A stretch of DNA of 64,000 bases from Lapidilactobacillus concavus DSM 17758 (GCF_001435835.1 NZ_AZFX01000036.1:1-64000), one strand, 5' to 3'. Shown: positions 52,527-63,126, numbered from the stretch's first letter. The notes: generated by a model not told the origin, from the sequence alone. Made by a program: numbers and translations.

Positions 52527-53840
52527 ATGGTAAACGAACCTGTTGTGAATGTTGTTGGTGCTGGGTTGGCCGGTTCTGAGGCAGCCTGGCAAATTGCTCG
52601 TCGTGGGGTGCATGTCCGCTTATACGAAATGCGACCAGTGAATCAAACACCCGCTCACCATACGGACCAGTTTGCGGAGCTGGTTTGTACGAATTCGTTA
52701 CGGGCGAATCAAGTCACGAATGCCGTAGGACTCTTGAAAGAGGAGATGCGCCAACTCGACTCGTTGATCATGCGTGCTGCGGATACAAACGCGGTTCCTG
52801 CCGGTGGCGCTTTAGCGGTCGATCGTGACCATTTCTCTGGACAAGTGACCGAGACGTTGCGCCGGCATCCGTTGATTGAGATTATCAATGAAGAATTGAG
52901 CGAGTTCCCAAAGGGGGTAACGGTGATTGCGACAGGCCCGTTAACCTCACCTGCGTTAGCAGAAACCATTCAGCGATTCAATGGCGTTGACGGACTGCAT
53001 TTCTTTGATGCGGCCGCGCCAATTTTGACCAAGGAATCGATCGATTTTGATCAAGTGTACTTGAAGTCACGTTATGACAAGGGCGAAGCCGCCTATTTGA
53101 ACTGTCCAATGACCAAGACACAATTCGAGACTTTTCAGCATGAACTTGCATTTGCAGAACAGGCAGAACTACATGGTTTCGAGGATGACCAAGTTTTTGA
53201 AGGCTGCATGCCCATCGAAGTGATGGCGCGACGAGGCGCACGAACGATGTTGTTTGGGCCGTTGAAACCAGTTGGTCTCGAAGATCCAAAAACGGGTCAG
53301 CGGCCGTATGCGGTCGTTCAATTACGCCAGGATAATGCGGCAGGAAGTCTCTATAATCTCGTTGGCTTTCAAACTCATTTAAAGTGGGGAGAGCAGCGAC
53401 GCGTCTTCCGACTGATTCCTGGTTTGGAACAGGCAGAGTTTGTCCGTTATGGTGTCATGCACCAAAATACCTTCATGAATTCACCTGAGTTGCTTGCGCC
53501 AACTTATCAATCGCTCAAGAATTCAGAACTCTTTTTCGCCGGTCAGATGACTGGGGTTGAGGGTTATGTCGAGAGTGCGGCGAGTGGCTTATTGGCAGGC
53601 ATCAATGCGGCGCGGCTTGCACTTGGTCAGGAATTAGTGACCTTGCCACCAGCGACTTCGATGGGTTCGATGGCGAATTATATCACCCATGCCAGTGCGA
53701 AACATTTTCAGCCGATGAATGCCAACTTCGGTATTTTCCCGAGTCTACTGACACCGATTCGAGACAAAAAAGTGAGACAGCAAGCTTTAGCTGACCGAGC
53801 GCTAGCTTTGATTGCAGAGACAGCTAAATCCGTTAATTAA
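52527..53840 (+). CDS. trmFO: tRNA (uracil-54) methyltransferase, folate/FAD-dependent
   Basis: Makes ribothymidine 54 in tRNA using methylenetetrahydrofolate and FADH2. 437 residues from ATG 52527. FAD motif [19 protein letters not shown], then the family's [24 protein letters not shown] with its cysteine, [14 protein letters not shown], and [23 protein letters not shown] near the end. 42 bases after topA. Confidence 0.97.
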   Translation: MVNEPVVNVVGAGLAGSEAAWQIARRGVHVRLYEMRPVNQTPAHHTDQFAELVCTNSLRANQVTNAVGLLKEEMRQLDSLIMRAADTNAVPAGGALAVDRDHFSGQVTETLRRHPLIEIINEELSEFPKGVTVIATGPLTSPALAETIQRFNGVDGLHFFDAAAPILTKESIDFDQVYLKSRYDKGEAAYLNCPMTKTQFETFQHELAFAEQAELHGFEDDQVFEGCMPIEVMARRGARTMLFGPLKPVGLEDPKTGQRPYAVVQLRQDNAAGSLYNLVGFQTHLKWGEQRRVFRLIPGLEQAEFVRYGVMHQNTFMNSPELLAPTYQSLKNSELFFAGQMTGVEGYVESAASGLLAGINAARLALGQELVTLPPATSMGSMANYITHASAKHFQPMNANFGIFPSLLTPIRDKKVRQQALADRALALIAETAKSVN

Positions 53841-53904
53841 CAAGAAACTTTTTATGAAACCTGCATTCAATATGGTAAAGTAGATATTGATTGGAGGCTT
53901 TTTT

Positions 53905-54828
53905 ATGGCAGAGACGCAGTGGTTAGACGAATTTGCTCGTTATTTGATTGTTGAGCGGCAGTATTCGGAATTGACTAAGACAGCCTATCTCGATGATATT
54001 CAAGAATTTACGGATTTCTTGAGTCAAAATGGGGGGCTGGCTTCATATGGCGACGTTCATCGTCTGGAAGTCGAGACTTATTTGGCTGATTTGACCCAGA
54101 AAAAGATGGCGCGCAGCACGATCAGTCGTAAAATATCCGCCTTAAGGTCCTTTTATCGTTACCTCGAAAATCATAAACTAGTTGTACAAAATCCATTTGC
54201 TTCGGTGCAAATTAAAGGTCAAGCTAAAACTTTGCCACGTTTTTTCTATGAGCAAGAAATGGATGCATTATTCAAAGCCGTCGAGGGTGATGAGCCGTTG
54301 ACGCAAAGGAATCGCGCGTTGTTGGAGTTGTTTTATGCGACGGGGATGCGAGTAAGTGAGGTGAGCCAGCTCACGTTGACTCAACTAGATCTTTCTATGC
54401 AAATTGTCTTGGTTCATGGTAAAGGCAATAAAGATCGTTACGTGCCGTTTGGACATCACGCCAAGAAAGCTTTGACGGATTATTTGTCAGATGGTCGAGT
54501 TAAGTTAATGTCTGGCAAGACGCCCACAAAACATGGCTACGTCTTTGTGAATCAGCTCGGCCAACCGATTACATCACGCGGTATTGCGTATGTGTTAGAT
54601 CAGGTGATCAAGAAATCTAGTCTGCATAGCGATATTCATCCGCATATGTTGCGGCACACTTTTGCCACGCATATGCTAGATCATGGTGCAGATTTGCGGA
54701 CGGTTCAGGAATTGTTGGGTCACGCTAGCCTGTCTTCGACGCAGATTTATACGCATGTCACGATGCAACATTTGCAAGCGGATTATCAACAATATTTCCC
54801 GCGCGCGAGTGATCAAAAGAAAAAATAA
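53905..54828 (+). CDS. xerC: Tyrosine recombinase XerC
   Basis: Resolves chromosome dimers at dif with XerD. 307 residues from ATG 53905 (TTGGAGG upstream). SAM-like N-terminal domain (about 1-90) and catalytic domain with Arg in GMRVSE, Lys in KGNKDR, HxxR in HMLRHTFATH, His/Trp position in LGHASLSST and nucleophile Tyr in QIYTHV. Its place between trmFO and hslV identifies it as the XerC/CodV orthologue. Confidence 0.95.
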   Translation: MAETQWLDEFARYLIVERQYSELTKTAYLDDIQEFTDFLSQNGGLASYGDVHRLEVETYLADLTQKKMARSTISRKISALRSFYRYLENHKLVVQNPFASVQIKGQAKTLPRFFYEQEMDALFKAVEGDEPLTQRNRALLELFYATGMRVSEVSQLTLTQLDLSMQIVLVHGKGNKDRYVPFGHHAKKALTDYLSDGRVKLMSGKTPTKHGYVFVNQLGQPITSRGIAYVLDQVIKKSSLHSDIHPHMLRHTFATHMLDHGADLRTVQELLGHASLSSTQIYTHVTMQHLQADYQQYFPRASDQKKK

Positions 54829-54841
54829 GAGAGGCATTCAA

Positions 54842-55372
54842 ATGACAACAATTGTAGCAGTTAAACATCAGGGACAAATCGCAATCGCCGGCGATGGTCA
54901 GGTGACTATGGGCGAGAAATACATTATGAAAGGCACTGCGCATAAAGTTCGCCGCATCTTTGATAATCATGTGATTATTGGATTTGCTGGTGGTGTTGCG
55001 GATGCCTTTACACTTTCAGATTGGTTCGAGAAGAAGCTACGAACATATAATGGCGATTTACGCCGTTCAGCCGTGGAACTTGCACAAGACTGGCGTAAGG
55101 ATGCCACTTTACAGAAGCTTGAAGCTATGCTGATTGCTTTTGATCGTGAACATTTATTATTGATCTCGGGTAATGGTGAAGTCATCGAACCCGATGAAGA
55201 TGTGATTGCCATCGGTTCAGGCGGCAACTTTGCCCAAGCCGCGGCGATTGCGATGACCCGACACGCAGAAAAGATGAGTGCGAAAGAGATTGCGCATGAG
55301 GCCATCGATATTGCAGCATCGATTGATATTTTCACGAATCACCAGATCATCACTGATCAATTCGAAGCATAA
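54842..55372 (+). CDS. hslV: HslV (ClpQ) proteasome-like protease subunit
   Basis: 176 residues from ATG 54842 (GAGAGG upstream). After Met removal the catalytic Thr starts TTIVAVKHQGQIAIAGDGQVTMG, with the paired KVRRIF and GFAGGVADAFTL motifs and a final GSGGNFAQAAA. It forms the peptidase core of the ATP-dependent HslUV complex. It is 13 bases after xerC. Confidence 0.96.
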   Translation: MTTIVAVKHQGQIAIAGDGQVTMGEKYIMKGTAHKVRRIFDNHVIIGFAGGVADAFTLSDWFEKKLRTYNGDLRRSAVELAQDWRKDATLQKLEAMLIAFDREHLLLISGNGEVIEPDEDVIAIGSGGNFAQAAAIAMTRHAEKMSAKEIAHEAIDIAASIDIFTNHQIITDQFEA

Positions 55373-55430
55373 TGATGACCACCGCTTGAAAGAGCGGGTT
55401 TAACGCTCACTACTTAAAAGGAGTTTAGCC

Positions 55431-56843
55431 ATGGCTTTAGAAAAAAAACCTAGAGAAATTGTCGCCGCGCTCGATGAATACGTCATCGGACAACATGCGG
55501 CCAAACGCGCCGTCGCAATTGCGTTATATAATCGCTATCGTCGGCATCAATTAAATGACCAAATGCAAAAAGATATCACTCCTAAAAATCTATTGATGAT
55601 TGGGCCAACGGGTGTCGGTAAAACTGAGATTGCCCGTCGATTAGCTGCAATTGTTAATGCACCATTTGTTAAAGTTGAAGCCACAAAATTCACCGAAGTT
55701 GGTTATGTCGGCCGTGATGTCGAAGCAATGGTACGTGATCTTGCGGATACGGCCGTTGTCATTGAACAAGAAGCGGCTTATTCGCAAGTGCACACTCAAG
55801 CATTGAAGGAGGCTAACAAGAAGTTGATCCGTTTGTTGGCACCCGGTGAGCGCAAGGAGAAACAAGCTAAACAGCCCAACAATATGATGCAACTCATGAA
55901 TCAGCTGATGCAACAACCTGTTGGTCAGAGCGACGATGATGACCATGATGCTCAAGATGTTTCTAAGGCAGTTTTGGAAGAACGCATGGATTTGGCTGAG
56001 AAACTAGATCGTGGTTTATTGGAGAATCGAGAGGTTACTATCAAAGTCGATGAGCCCAAGAAATCGAATCAGATGAATGAGATGATGGGAAGCATGGGCA
56101 TCGATATGGGTGACATGTTAGGCCAACTGACGCCTAAACGTCAAATCTCACGGACACTTCCCGTTAAAGACGCACGAGAAATTTTGGCCCGTCAGTATTC
56201 GGAAAAATTGGTTGATCAGAATGATCTCTATCAACGTGCCATTCAACGTGCACAAGATGATGGGATTATTTTCATCGACGAGATTGATAAGCTTTCTTCT
56301 CGCAAACAGAATAATTCCGGTGATGTTTCACGCGAAGGGGTTCAACGCGATATCTTGCCAATCGTCGAAGGATCGCAGGTCAACACGAAATATGGGCCAC
56401 TGGATACCAGTCACGTGCTATTTATTGGCTCAGGGGCATTCGCTCAGACCAAACCGAGCGATTTGATTCCTGAATTGCAGGGTCGTTTTCCAATCCGCGT
56501 TGAGCTTAATGATTTGACCAAGGATGATTTCGTTCAGATTTTAACAGAGCCACGATCAGCATTGATCAAGCAGTATATTGCGTTGGTCGGGGCAGATGGT
56601 GTTAAACTGACTTTCACGAAGGAAGCCATTGAGAAGATTGCCGAAACTGCCGATCAAGTCAACAAGCGTAGTGATAACATTGGTGCGCGGCGTTTGTCGA
56701 CCATTCTCGAGAAAGTTCTCGAAGAAGTTTTATTCGATGGTCCAGATATGCAAATGGGCGAGGTGATGATCACTGAACAATATGTTGCCAACCGAATTGA
56801 CGATATTGTGGCCGATCAAGATCTCAGTAAATATATTCTTTAA
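55431..56843 (+). CDS. hslU: HslU (ClpY) ATPase subunit
   Basis: 470 residues, AAA+ unfoldase for HslV. PREIVAALDEYVIGQHAAKRAVAIALYNRYRR start, Walker A GPTGVGKTE, FVKVEATKFTEVGYVGRDV pore region, I-domain (about 110-240, Gln/Met/Asp-rich), Walker B IIFIDEIDKL, sensor and C-terminal QDLSKYIL tail that inserts into HslV. In Bacillus codY follows hslU; here an epimerase-like gene follows instead. Confidence 0.97.
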   Translation: MALEKKPREIVAALDEYVIGQHAAKRAVAIALYNRYRRHQLNDQMQKDITPKNLLMIGPTGVGKTEIARRLAAIVNAPFVKVEATKFTEVGYVGRDVEAMVRDLADTAVVIEQEAAYSQVHTQALKEANKKLIRLLAPGERKEKQAKQPNNMMQLMNQLMQQPVGQSDDDDHDAQDVSKAVLEERMDLAEKLDRGLLENREVTIKVDEPKKSNQMNEMMGSMGIDMGDMLGQLTPKRQISRTLPVKDAREILARQYSEKLVDQNDLYQRAIQRAQDDGIIFIDEIDKLSSRKQNNSGDVSREGVQRDILPIVEGSQVNTKYGPLDTSHVLFIGSGAFAQTKPSDLIPELQGRFPIRVELNDLTKDDFVQILTEPRSALIKQYIALVGADGVKLTFTKEAIEKIAETADQVNKRSDNIGARRLSTILEKVLEEVLFDGPDMQMGEVMITEQYVANRIDDIVADQDLSKYIL

Positions 56844-56858
56844 TAGCAGGTGAAAATT

Positions 56859-57740
56859 TTGCAGATTGAATTGAACAATGAATTTTATCAAGTTAAAATC
56901 TCGACATTAGGTGCTGAACTCCAAAGTATTGTTGGCCAGCACAATCATGACGAGTATCTTTGGCAAGCTGATCCCGAGATTTGGGGGCGTCATGCGCCAG
57001 TCTTATTTCCGATTGTTGGTAAATTGAAGGACGATCAGTACCGTTATCAGGGTCAGACTTATCATATGACTCAGCATGGGTTTGCACGCGACCACGAGTT
57101 TACTGTCGAGCGGCAGACGGATCATAGTATTGTCTTCTTGTTGACTGATTCCGAAGAAACACGTGCGGTTTATCCGTTCAAGTTTGAATTTCGGGTGAAG
57201 TACACGCTGATCAACCAGCTGTTGAAGGTTAAGTATGAAGTGACTAATCCTAGTACAGAAGCACCTCTTTACTTCAGCGTGGGCGGTCATCCTGCCTTCC
57301 GTGTCCCACTCACAGATGATTTGAAATTTGATGATTATTTCTTGCGCTTCAAACCTAGCAAGAGCCGCATCCAGATTCCGTTGGATCCCAAAGCCGGCAT
57401 TGATTTCGATCATCGGACATTGGCACCAACGGACGTTGATTGGCAAGTGACTCATGAGATTTTCAAAGATGATGCCTTGATCTTTCAATTGAATGATGAA
57501 AATGAAATTCAGATTTTATCTGATAAAACTAATCATGGGGTAACTCTAAAGACGAAAGATGCGCCTTATCTAGGGATTTGGTCAGCCTATCCTAAACAAG
57601 GTAATTATATTTGCTTGGAGCCTTGGTGGGGAATTGCTGATTTAGTCGATGCCACGGGTGAGCTCACCGAGAAAAAGGGCATCAATCGTCTCGAACCAAA
57701 CGAGACTTTCAAGGCCAAGTATTCAATCAGTTTTATGTAA
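56859..57740 (+). CDS. Aldose 1-epimerase family protein (LacX-like)
   Basis: About 293 residues with the galactose mutarotase-like beta-sandwich: ISTLGAELQSIVG, YLWQADPEIWGRHAPVLFPIVGKL, MTQHGFARDHEFTV, YFSVGGHPAFRVPL, IWSAYPKQGNYICLEPWWGIAD. This is the LacX subgroup found in lactic acid bacteria; the sugar acted on is unknown. I prefer TTG 56859 (GCAGGTG 6 bases upstream); GTG 56850 is possible. Closely follows hslU and ends at a shared terminator. Confidence 0.88.
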   Translation: MQIELNNEFYQVKISTLGAELQSIVGQHNHDEYLWQADPEIWGRHAPVLFPIVGKLKDDQYRYQGQTYHMTQHGFARDHEFTVERQTDHSIVFLLTDSEETRAVYPFKFEFRVKYTLINQLLKVKYEVTNPSTEAPLYFSVGGHPAFRVPLTDDLKFDDYFLRFKPSKSRIQIPLDPKAGIDFDHRTLAPTDVDWQVTHEIFKDDALIFQLNDENEIQILSDKTNHGVTLKTKDAPYLGIWSAYPKQGNYICLEPWWGIADLVDATGELTEKKGINRLEPNETFKAKYSISFM

Positions 57741-57779
57741 ATTTGCAAGATGATTCGCAGGCGTCTGATGAGCGCAAAC

Positions 57780-57816
57780 AAATAAGAAATGATCAACAGC
57801 TGATCATTTCTTATTT
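57780..57816. terminator. Bidirectional terminator overlapping the plsY 3' end
   Basis: A perfect 16-bp stem: 57780-57795 (AAATAAGAAATGATCA) with 57801-57816, loop ACAGC. The right arm encodes the last Lys/Asn codons and stop of plsY on the minus strand. Confidence 0.92.
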
Positions 57817-58436
57817 TTGTGAGCAGATTGATGACGACGATAATACCAGCCAAACGGGACGAGATTTTCGGTGTGTTGGCGAATTCGCTTGATATTCTCG
57901 CGATGGCGATAGAAGATGAAGAAGGTCAATCCCAGTGCGACACAACTCAGGAAGAGATCGTGATAATACAAGGACCAGATCGTAATGATGATCATCCCCA
58001 ACATGCTTGCGACACTGACCATGCTAGAGGTGATAAGGATGAGCAGAAAGATCGTGACCGCAATTGCAAAGAAGCCGGGATTATACGTGAGTAGAATGCC
58101 GGCACTCGTCGCAACCGCCTTACCGCCTTTAAATTTGATAAAAATTGAAAAAGAATGGCCAAGGATGGCGGCAAGTCCAAAGACGAGTACTAAGTAATGT
58201 GGTGGGGTTAACTGACCCCAGATGGGCAGCGCGGCCGCCAAAGCTCCCTTGAGAATATCTAGAATTAACACGATGACGCCGGCTGTTTTGCCTAAGACTC
58301 GAAAAGTGTTGGTGGTACCAATATTGCCACTACCATAGTCGCGGATGTCTTTGTGATAGAAGAGTTGGCCAATCACGACACCAGACGGAAATGAGCCGAA
58401 AAGATATGCCAGAATAAGTAAGATCGTAAATTTCAA
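57804..58436 (-). CDS. plsY: Glycerol-3-phosphate acyltransferase (acyl-phosphate type)
   Basis: Transfers acyl from acyl-phosphate to glycerol 3-phosphate, first step of phospholipid synthesis, in the membrane. 210 residues, five transmembrane helices. Motifs: GSFPSGVVIGQLFYHKDIRDYGSGNIGTTNTFRVLG, GHSFSIFIKFKGGKAVATSAG, and FYRHRENIKRI near the end. Divergent from parE, as is usual in firmicutes. GGAGG precedes the ATG on the minus strand. Confidence 0.96.
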   Translation of the reverse strand: MKFTILLILAYLFGSFPSGVVIGQLFYHKDIRDYGSGNIGTTNTFRVLGKTAGVIVLILDILKGALAAALPIWGQLTPPHYLVLVFGLAAILGHSFSIFIKFKGGKAVATSAGILLTYNPGFFAIAVTIFLLILITSSMVSVASMLGMIIITIWSLYYHDLFLSCVALGLTFFIFYRHRENIKRIRQHTENLVPFGWYYRRHQSAHKNKK

Positions 58437-58630
58437 TATGATTCCTCCGATAAGTCAAGCGATATTATTGTACCATGATTCATTTGCTCACGGGTAGTCC
58501 CTAGGGCTAACTTTCGACTGGATTGCCAAAAGTTGACCAGACCGAGCTAGTTTGACAGAACTAGGAAAATCATTTAAGGTAATTGAGATATGAACATACA
58601 TTCGTCTGGATCAGACAAATGGGGGATAAC

Positions 58631-60652
58631 ATGAAGAAATCAAATCAATATGATGATAGTTCCATTCAGATTCTTGAGGGATTAGAGGCGGTGCGTAAAC
58701 GCCCGGGGATGTACATCGGTTCCACGGATGCACGCGGTCTCCATCATCTCGTTTATGAAATTGTTGATAACGCCGTCGATGAAGCATTGGCTGGTTTTGG
58801 TCAGAAAATTGCAGTGACAATCAATGCGGATGGCAGTTTAACGGTCCAGGATGAGGGTCGGGGGATGCCCACGGGGATGCACGCTTCGGGACGCCCGACG
58901 ATTGAAGTCATTCTGACCGTTTTACATGCAGGCGGGAAATTTACTGAAAATAATTATAAAACTTCTGGTGGGTTGCATGGTGTTGGTGCCTCAGTCGTAA
59001 ACGCCTTGTCTTCATGGTTGATCATCGAAGTTGCTCGTGATCATCAGGGCTACCGAGAAAAATTCGTGAACGGTGGTCATCCGGAAGGGACGCTTAAATC
59101 AATAGGTCATACCAAACTAAAGTCTGGCACGACATTGACGTTTATGCCGGACCCTGAAATATTCTCGACAACAACATTTAACTACGACACGTTGGCCGAA
59201 CGCTTACGTGAGTCTGCCTTTCTGATCAAGGGCGTCGAGATCACGTTGACCGACTTACGTGGAGAGACTGAACACTCGGATCAATTTAAGTTCGATGATG
59301 GGTTACAGTCATTTGTCCGCTACTTGAACGAGGATAAAGACGTTTTAACCGATGTGATTAGCATTGAAGGCAAGAAAGACGATATCGAGATCGAATTTGC
59401 TGGTCAATTTAACGATGGCTATTCTGAAAACATCATCTCATTTGTTAATAACGTGCGTACTGGCGATGGTGGAACGCATGAAGTGGGTTTGAAGTCTGGT
59501 TGGACCAAGGCGTTCAATGACTATGCTCGTAAAGTTGGTTTGTTGAAAGATAAGGATAAAAATCTTGAAGGTAGCGATGTTCGTGAAGGCTTAAGTGCTG
59601 TCCTTTCGGTGCGTATTCCTGAAGAGATCTTACAGTTTGAAGGTCAGACGAAAGGTCGTTTGGGGACCACACAGGCTCGTTCAGCTGTTGATAACCTGAT
59701 TTATGAGCAACTTTCTTTTTACTTGCTAGAGAATGGCGATCTCGCACAGATGCTGGTTCAGAAAGCACTGAAGGCTCGTGAGGCACGGAATGCGGCACGT
59801 AAGGCACGTGATGAGAGTCGTAATGGCAAGAAGAAAAAGAAAAACGAAGGCCTATTGTCTGGTAAATTGACGCCGGCGCAGTCGCGCAATCCCAAGAAGA
59901 ATGAACTTTATTTAGTCGAGGGTGATTCTGCCGGTGGTTCTGCAAAACAAGGACGAGATCGTCGATTCCAGGCGATTCTACCGCTGCGTGGTAAAGTCTT
60001 GAATACACAGAAGGCTAAGTTGCAGGACATTATCAAGAATGAAGAAATCAACACGATGATTTACACGATTGGTGCTGGCGTTGGTTCTGAGTTTAAAGAG
60101 GCTGAGAGTAATTACGACAAGATTATTATCATGACCGATGCCGACGATGACGGTGCTCATATTCAGATCTTATTATTGACGTTCTTCTATCGTTACATGC
60201 GCCCCTTGATTGAAGCAGGCAAAGTCTACATTGCCTTACCGCCGTTATACAAGTTACAAAAGGGCAGTGGGGCTAAGACAATGATCCACTATGCTTGGAC
60301 CGAAAATCAACTCGCAGACGAAGTCAAAATCATGGGCAAAGGTTACAGTCTGCAACGCTTTAAAGGTTTGGGTGAAATGAACGCAGACCAGTTGTGGGAA
60401 ACGACAATGAATCCTGAAACCCGAACGCTGATTCGTGTGAAAATTGATGATGCGACGCTAGCCGAAAAGCGGGTGACCACATTAATGGGCGATAAAGTCG
60501 AACCTCGTCGTCGTTGGATTGAGCAAAATGTAAAATTCACTTTGGCGGAAGATGGTAGCATTCTAGACACTACGGCCGCCGATAAAGCTTATCAAAGCAC
60601 GACGGGTGAACAAGACTTACTGAAACAAGTTGAACACAACAAAGGTGAGTGA
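58631..60652 (+). CDS. parE: Topoisomerase IV subunit B
   Basis: ATPase subunit of the chromosome decatenating enzyme. 673 residues from ATG 58631 (GGGGGA upstream). GHKL motifs: EIVDNAVDEAL, DEGRGMPTGM, GGLHGVGASVVNALS; TOPRIM: LVEGDSAGGSAKQGRDR and TDADDDGAHI. A Lys-rich insert (KKKKKN) precedes the TOPRIM domain. Length and tail support ParE over GyrB, as does the plsY neighbour. Overlaps or nearly abuts parC. Confidence 0.97.
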   Translation: MKKSNQYDDSSIQILEGLEAVRKRPGMYIGSTDARGLHHLVYEIVDNAVDEALAGFGQKIAVTINADGSLTVQDEGRGMPTGMHASGRPTIEVILTVLHAGGKFTENNYKTSGGLHGVGASVVNALSSWLIIEVARDHQGYREKFVNGGHPEGTLKSIGHTKLKSGTTLTFMPDPEIFSTTTFNYDTLAERLRESAFLIKGVEITLTDLRGETEHSDQFKFDDGLQSFVRYLNEDKDVLTDVISIEGKKDDIEIEFAGQFNDGYSENIISFVNNVRTGDGGTHEVGLKSGWTKAFNDYARKVGLLKDKDKNLEGSDVREGLSAVLSVRIPEEILQFEGQTKGRLGTTQARSAVDNLIYEQLSFYLLENGDLAQMLVQKALKAREARNAARKARDESRNGKKKKKNEGLLSGKLTPAQSRNPKKNELYLVEGDSAGGSAKQGRDRRFQAILPLRGKVLNTQKAKLQDIIKNEEINTMIYTIGAGVGSEFKEAESNYDKIIIMTDADDDGAHIQILLLTFFYRYMRPLIEAGKVYIALPPLYKLQKGSGAKTMIHYAWTENQLADEVKIMGKGYSLQRFKGLGEMNADQLWETTMNPETRTLIRVKIDDATLAEKRVTTLMGDKVEPRRRWIEQNVKFTLAEDGSILDTTAADKAYQSTTGEQDLLKQVEHNKGE

Positions 60653-60657
60653 AGTTA

Positions 60658-63126
60658 ATGGCTGAAGACACACAAAAAATTGAAGAATTATCGCTAGAAA
60701 CAGTGATGGGCGAGCGTTTCAGCCGCTATTCTAAATATATTATTCAGGAACGGGCCTTGCCAGATATTCGGGACGGCCTCAAACCTGTGCAGCGACGGAT
60801 TCTCTTTGCGATGAATCAGGATGGTAACACGTACGATCATGCATTTCGCAAGTCAGCAAAGTCAGTCGGAAATATCATGGGTAATTTCCATCCTCACGGT
60901 GATAGCTCGATCTATGAATCCATGGTGCGGATGAGTCAAGACTGGAAGTTGCGTCAACCGCTGATCGAGATGCACGGTAACAACGGCTCAATGGATGGTG
61001 ATCCACCTGCTGCCATGCGTTATACTGAGGCGCGTTTAAGTCATATCTCGACAGAGTTGTTACGTGATATTGACAAAGATACGGTCAATATGGTGCTGAA
61101 CTTCGATGACACCACGGAAGAACCGACTGTTTTACCTGCGCATTTTCCTAATCTATTAGTCAATGGTTCGTCGGGAATCTCAGCGGGTTACGCAACGGAA
61201 ATTCCACCACATAACTTGGGTGAAGTCATCGATACGGTGATCTATTTGATGGATCATCCAGATGCAACCCTGGACGAGTTGATGAAGTTTGTGCCCGGGC
61301 CTGATTTTCCAACTGGAGGAATCTTGCAAGGAATCGATGGCATTAAGCAAGCTTATCAAACAGGTCGCGGTCGTGTGGTGCTACGTTCAAAGACGGCAAT
61401 CGAAGAATTGCGAAGCCAGCGTGAACAGATCGTGATCACCGAATTACCTTATGAGGTTAACAAAGCGCTCTTAGTCAAAAAAATTGACGAATTACGTCTG
61501 ATGAAAAAAGTGGATGGCATTTCTGAAGTCCGTGATGAAACTGATCGGACTGGCCTCAGAGTCGTGATCGAGCTGAAACGGAATGCGGATGCCCAAGGAA
61601 TTTCGAATTATTTGTTCAAAAATACCGACTTACAAATTTCGTATAATTTCAACATGGTTGCAATTGCTGATTTACGTCCACAACAGATTGGCCTGAAACA
61701 GGCGCTGACCGCTTATTTAGCTCATCAACGCGATGTGATGACTCGTCGCACGAAATTTGACTTGGCTAAAGCACAGAAACGTCAGCATATTGTTGAAGGT
61801 TTGATTCGTGCGTTGTCAATTTTAGATGAAGTGATTCGCATCATTCGCGGTAGCAAGAATAAAGGCGATGCTAAACAAAATTTGATGAGCGAGTATCAAT
61901 TCAGTGAGATTCAAGCCGAAGCAATCGTTTCCCTGCAATTATATCGGTTGACCAATACAGACGTGACCGCATTAGAGGCCGAACATCATGAACTCTCAGA
62001 TAAAATCGCAGAATTTCAAAATATTCTAAATGATGCCAAAACGTTGGATCGAGTCATTATTAAAGATCTTAAACGTATTAAGCGCGATTTCCCTGGTGAG
62101 CGCCTGACAACGGTTGAGCGCGAAGTCGAATCATTGGATATCGATACGAGTGTCATGGTTACTGCCGAAGACGTGCAAGTCATGGTCAGTCATGATGGTT
62201 ACTTGAAACGGAGTAGTTTACGCTCGTTCCAAGCCACAGATGCTTCGGATAACGGATTGAAAGATGAAGATTATCCCGTTTTTATGGCGACTGTTAATAC
62301 GTTGGACCACTTGTTTATCTTTACCACTAAGGGTAATCTCATTTATCGGCCGATTCATGAGATCGATGAGAGTAAGTGGAAAGATATGGGACAGCATTTA
62401 TCGCAGGATGTTGGTTTAGCCAGTGACGAATCTGTTTTGGCAGCCTACGTCTTCAAAGATCTGAAACAAGTCGGTCAATTTGTTTTAGTGACCTCAGATG
62501 GTTATATCAAACAAGTCGCTTTCGAGAGTTTATTGCCTGGACGGACTTATCGCACACGTCCACAACAAGCAATCAAACTGAAAGATGAAGCTTCACAGGT
62601 GATTGGGATGCGTTATCTTTTGCCAGATGAGGCAACATTTGCGGACACTTATTTGTTTACGAAGAACGCGCTCGGCATTCATTTCAGCCTGAGTGAAGTG
62701 CCTGTTGTTGGTGCTAAGGCAGCCGGCGTCAAAGCGGCTAATTTGAAAGATGATGATGAGTTAGTGGCAGCCATCTTTACGACAGTCGCCGAGGAGTCCA
62801 CAGACAATGCTGTCGGTATCTTGACCCAGCGTGGTGCGTTCAAAAAAATGCCACTTAGCGAGATTCCACTGGGCAATCGTGCGCGCCGTGGCCTCTTAAT
62901 GCTACGCATCTTGAAACGTCAACCACATGAAATTGTGGCCGCAAGTTTGCTGACGCCAGGTGAACAAGCGCTTGAAGTCACCACAGATCAAAATCAAAAA
63001 GTCACGGTCACCATCGACGACGTACCATTGAATGATCGTTATTCGAATGGGAGTTTTATTCTCGATCCTGAACAAAGCGGGTTACCAATTCGCATGACTA
63101 AACTTGAAAATGACGCTGAAGCCTAA
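60658..63126 (+). CDS. parC: Topoisomerase IV subunit A
   Basis: 822 residues from ATG 60658 (GGTGAG upstream). The breakage-reunion domain has the active Tyr122 in AAMRYTEARLS. The quinolone-determining stretch is GNFHPHGDSSIYESMVRM with Ser83 and Glu87 (E. coli ParC 80 and 84), i.e. the susceptible residues. The C-terminal beta-pinwheel runs from about 500, without the GyrA box, which supports ParC. Five bases after parE. Confidence 0.97.
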   Translation: MAEDTQKIEELSLETVMGERFSRYSKYIIQERALPDIRDGLKPVQRRILFAMNQDGNTYDHAFRKSAKSVGNIMGNFHPHGDSSIYESMVRMSQDWKLRQPLIEMHGNNGSMDGDPPAAMRYTEARLSHISTELLRDIDKDTVNMVLNFDDTTEEPTVLPAHFPNLLVNGSSGISAGYATEIPPHNLGEVIDTVIYLMDHPDATLDELMKFVPGPDFPTGGILQGIDGIKQAYQTGRGRVVLRSKTAIEELRSQREQIVITELPYEVNKALLVKKIDELRLMKKVDGISEVRDETDRTGLRVVIELKRNADAQGISNYLFKNTDLQISYNFNMVAIADLRPQQIGLKQALTAYLAHQRDVMTRRTKFDLAKAQKRQHIVEGLIRALSILDEVIRIIRGSKNKGDAKQNLMSEYQFSEIQAEAIVSLQLYRLTNTDVTALEAEHHELSDKIAEFQNILNDAKTLDRVIIKDLKRIKRDFPGERLTTVEREVESLDIDTSVMVTAEDVQVMVSHDGYLKRSSLRSFQATDASDNGLKDEDYPVFMATVNTLDHLFIFTTKGNLIYRPIHEIDESKWKDMGQHLSQDVGLASDESVLAAYVFKDLKQVGQFVLVTSDGYIKQVAFESLLPGRTYRTRPQQAIKLKDEASQVIGMRYLLPDEATFADTYLFTKNALGIHFSLSEVPVVGAKAAGVKAANLKDDDELVAAIFTTVAEESTDNAVGILTQRGAFKKMPLSEIPLGNRARRGLLMLRILKRQPHEIVAASLLTPGEQALEVTTDQNQKVTVTIDDVPLNDRYSNGSFILDPEQSGLPIRMTKLENDAEA

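Noticed and set aside
60892..60920. Quinolone-resistance change in parC
   Set aside because: The Ser and Glu of the determining region are the susceptible residues.
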